In this document: positions 5,876 through 6,636 of the stretch, one piece after another
Layout of the letters: every line of letters begins with the position of its first letter
How positions within the stretch are numbered: position 1 is the first letter of the stretch
Source: an uncultured Bacilli bacterium
GTDB lineage: Bacteria > Bacillota_I > Bacilli_A > RF39 > UBA660
Direction of reading: 5' to 3'
DNA length: 6,636 nt
NCBI GenBank assembly: GCA_947624095.1
Contig: CANQIR010000057.1
Span: 1-6,636 of the forward strand
Position numbers and translations under genes: made by a program
The notes under the pieces: generated by a model
What the model was told of the DNA's origin: nothing
What the model saw: the letters and a program-made list of their open reading frames with translations, nothing else
Databases searched by the model: none

Positions 5876-6636
5876 CTACATGTGTAACCGGAAGCTTCTA
5901 AGTCAAAGGCTATTTTACGAGCTAAAGTTGATGGTTCAAAATAGACAATACCTAAGGATTTAATATTGGAAGCACGGCTCATATCAAAGGTATTTCTTAG
6001 GGTATAGCCGGTATCAGATATTACTAAGTCGCTAGTAGCTCCGGTAGTATTTTTTATGGTGGTATTTAAGGCACGATGGGTAGCTAATTCTTGATTATAG
6101 CGTTCAGTATCTGTACCTCGAATATTGGTGATTTGTTCATCAATATAGATAAGAAAGTAATCTTGGAATGTGTAAGTAACTTTTTGACGTAGTCTTTGAC
6201 AAGTCATTGTTTGGGTACCACTTTCATTAATTTCTAATTCACGTTGTGGATAGTCCCCTTCATTTTTAGGAAGGATGGCTATTTGCTTAGTTGTTGTGTC
6301 CGCCCCTTCAGGAATAACACTGCTAAGCTCTAAAATGGTAGTGGTTTCATTTTGACTATCAATATAGATTTTAGAGCGACCAATAAATTCGGCATTAGCA
6401 TCATATAATTCGATGTAGAGATTATTAGGGACAACAGTTTTTTCATTTTTTTTAGAAATTTTATAATTGATATAGGTTAAATCATTGGATTTACTAAAGC
6501 TAAAGGTTAGGACATTGATGTCACCAATGGCTATATTAGTATTATCATCTAGTGGATATTTAGTAATTTCTTCGACTGGTGGTTCATTCTCAGTGTTCTG
6601 TGGATTATTTGGAGCAACGGGGAGTTTGGAATTACG
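5872..6636 (-). CDS. Exported-looking protein of unknown function, 5' end cut by window
   Basis: I do not recognise a characterised family. The frame is open from the right edge to the TAG at 5872-5874, giving 254 residues, so an internal methionine at 6207 is not the start. In order there is a Pro/Asn/Glu-rich linker (about 4-30, for example LPVAPNNP and NEPPVEE), then a beta-rich module (about 35-130) whose LYIELYDANAEFIGRSKI stretch resembles extracytoplasmic FxLYD-like or Ig-like folds. A C-terminal domain (about 143-254) follows, with alternating hydrophobic strands. The whole fragment has only two cysteines: C146 at the start of the last domain (MTCQ) and C253 as the second-last residue (YTCS). 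This hints at a disulfide closing the domain. The linker and composition suggest a membrane anchor or signal peptide upstream of the window; that is inference. It ends ten bases before the preferred scpA start and probably heads or precedes it in the same operon. Confidence 0.75.
   Translation of the reverse strand, partial: RNSKLPVAPNNPQNTENEPPVEEITKYPLDDNTNIAIGDINVLTFSFSKSNDLTYINYKISKKNEKTVVPNNLYIELYDANAEFIGRSKIYIDSQNETTTILELSSVIPEGADTTTKQIAILPKNEGDYPQRELEINESGTQTMTCQRLRQKVTYTFQDYFLIYIDEQITNIRGTDTERYNQELATHRALNTTIKNTTGATSDLVISDTGYTLRNTFDMSRASNIKSLGIVYFEPSTLARKIAFDLEASGYTCS

Larger units (their letters stand above)
3333..6636 (-). other. Probable operon: unknown exported protein, scpA, scpB, pentapeptide protein, thioredoxin-like protein
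   Basis: Five co-directional genes follow each other with a 10-base gap (1 base if the earlier scpA ATG is used), a 4-base overlap, an 8-base overlap and a 15-base gap. I see no promoter or hairpin between them. The main promoter must lie beyond 6636. No clear terminator follows the last gene before the tRNA promoter, so operon transcripts may run through tRNA-Leu to the terminator at 3159-3180. Confidence 0.7.

Noticed and set aside
5872..6207. A separate 111-residue gene starting at the ATG at 6207
   Set aside because: The frame stays open upstream to the window edge with coherent protein sequence, and no ribosome site precedes this ATG. It is an internal methionine of a longer gene.

Overview
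This is an AT-rich window in which every gene supported by the sequence lies on the minus strand, so transcription runs from position 6636 towards position 1. It suggests a low-GC Gram-positive bacterium of the Bacillota/Bacilli or a Mollicutes-like relative. The reasons are the ScpA-ScpB condensin pair, the strong Shine-Dalgarno sites, the Bacillota-type promoters, TTA-rich leucine usage and the lack of an outer-membrane theme. Tryptophan is written TGG throughout, and scpA ends in TGA in an ATGA overlap. This argues for the standard code rather than the Mycoplasma code, although it is not decisive alone.

Region by region, in transcription order. (1) Positions 6636-3333 hold a tight, co-directional cluster: the 3' part of an exported-looking protein of unknown function, then scpA, scpB, a pentapeptide-repeat protein and a membrane-anchored thioredoxin-like protein. 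Gaps are about 1-15 bases, or the genes overlap by 4 or 8 bases, so it reads as one operon whose promoter lies outside the window. (2) Positions 3320-3159 hold a tRNA-Leu(CAA) gene with its own extended -10 promoter and a hairpin terminator. (3) Positions 3151-2465 hold a HAD-type 5'-nucleotidase-like gene behind a TTGACA promoter that abuts the tRNA terminator. (4) Positions 2435-1861 hold mscL with its own promoter, a perfect Shine-Dalgarno and a terminator hairpin built into its last codons. (5) Positions 1856-1 hold the N-terminal two thirds of a type II (Ca2+-type) P-type ATPase, which runs off the left edge.

Functionally, ScpA and ScpB act with SMC in chromosome condensation and segregation. 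The pentapeptide protein is translationally coupled to scpB, but its role cannot be read from sequence. The thioredoxin-like CGFC protein probably works outside the membrane. The first gene in the cluster encodes an apparently extracytoplasmic domain with exactly two cysteines, one at each end, so a disulfide link between the two proteins is a plausible but untested idea. MscL and the cation ATPase are both membrane proteins of ion and osmotic homeostasis, but they have separate promoters.

There is no sign of a mobile element, CRISPR array, phage gene or defence system. No gene-free stretch exceeds 300 bases. The most unusual items are the uncharacterised two-cysteine protein, the pentapeptide protein in the condensin operon with its periodic cysteine column, and the extended MscL N terminus.
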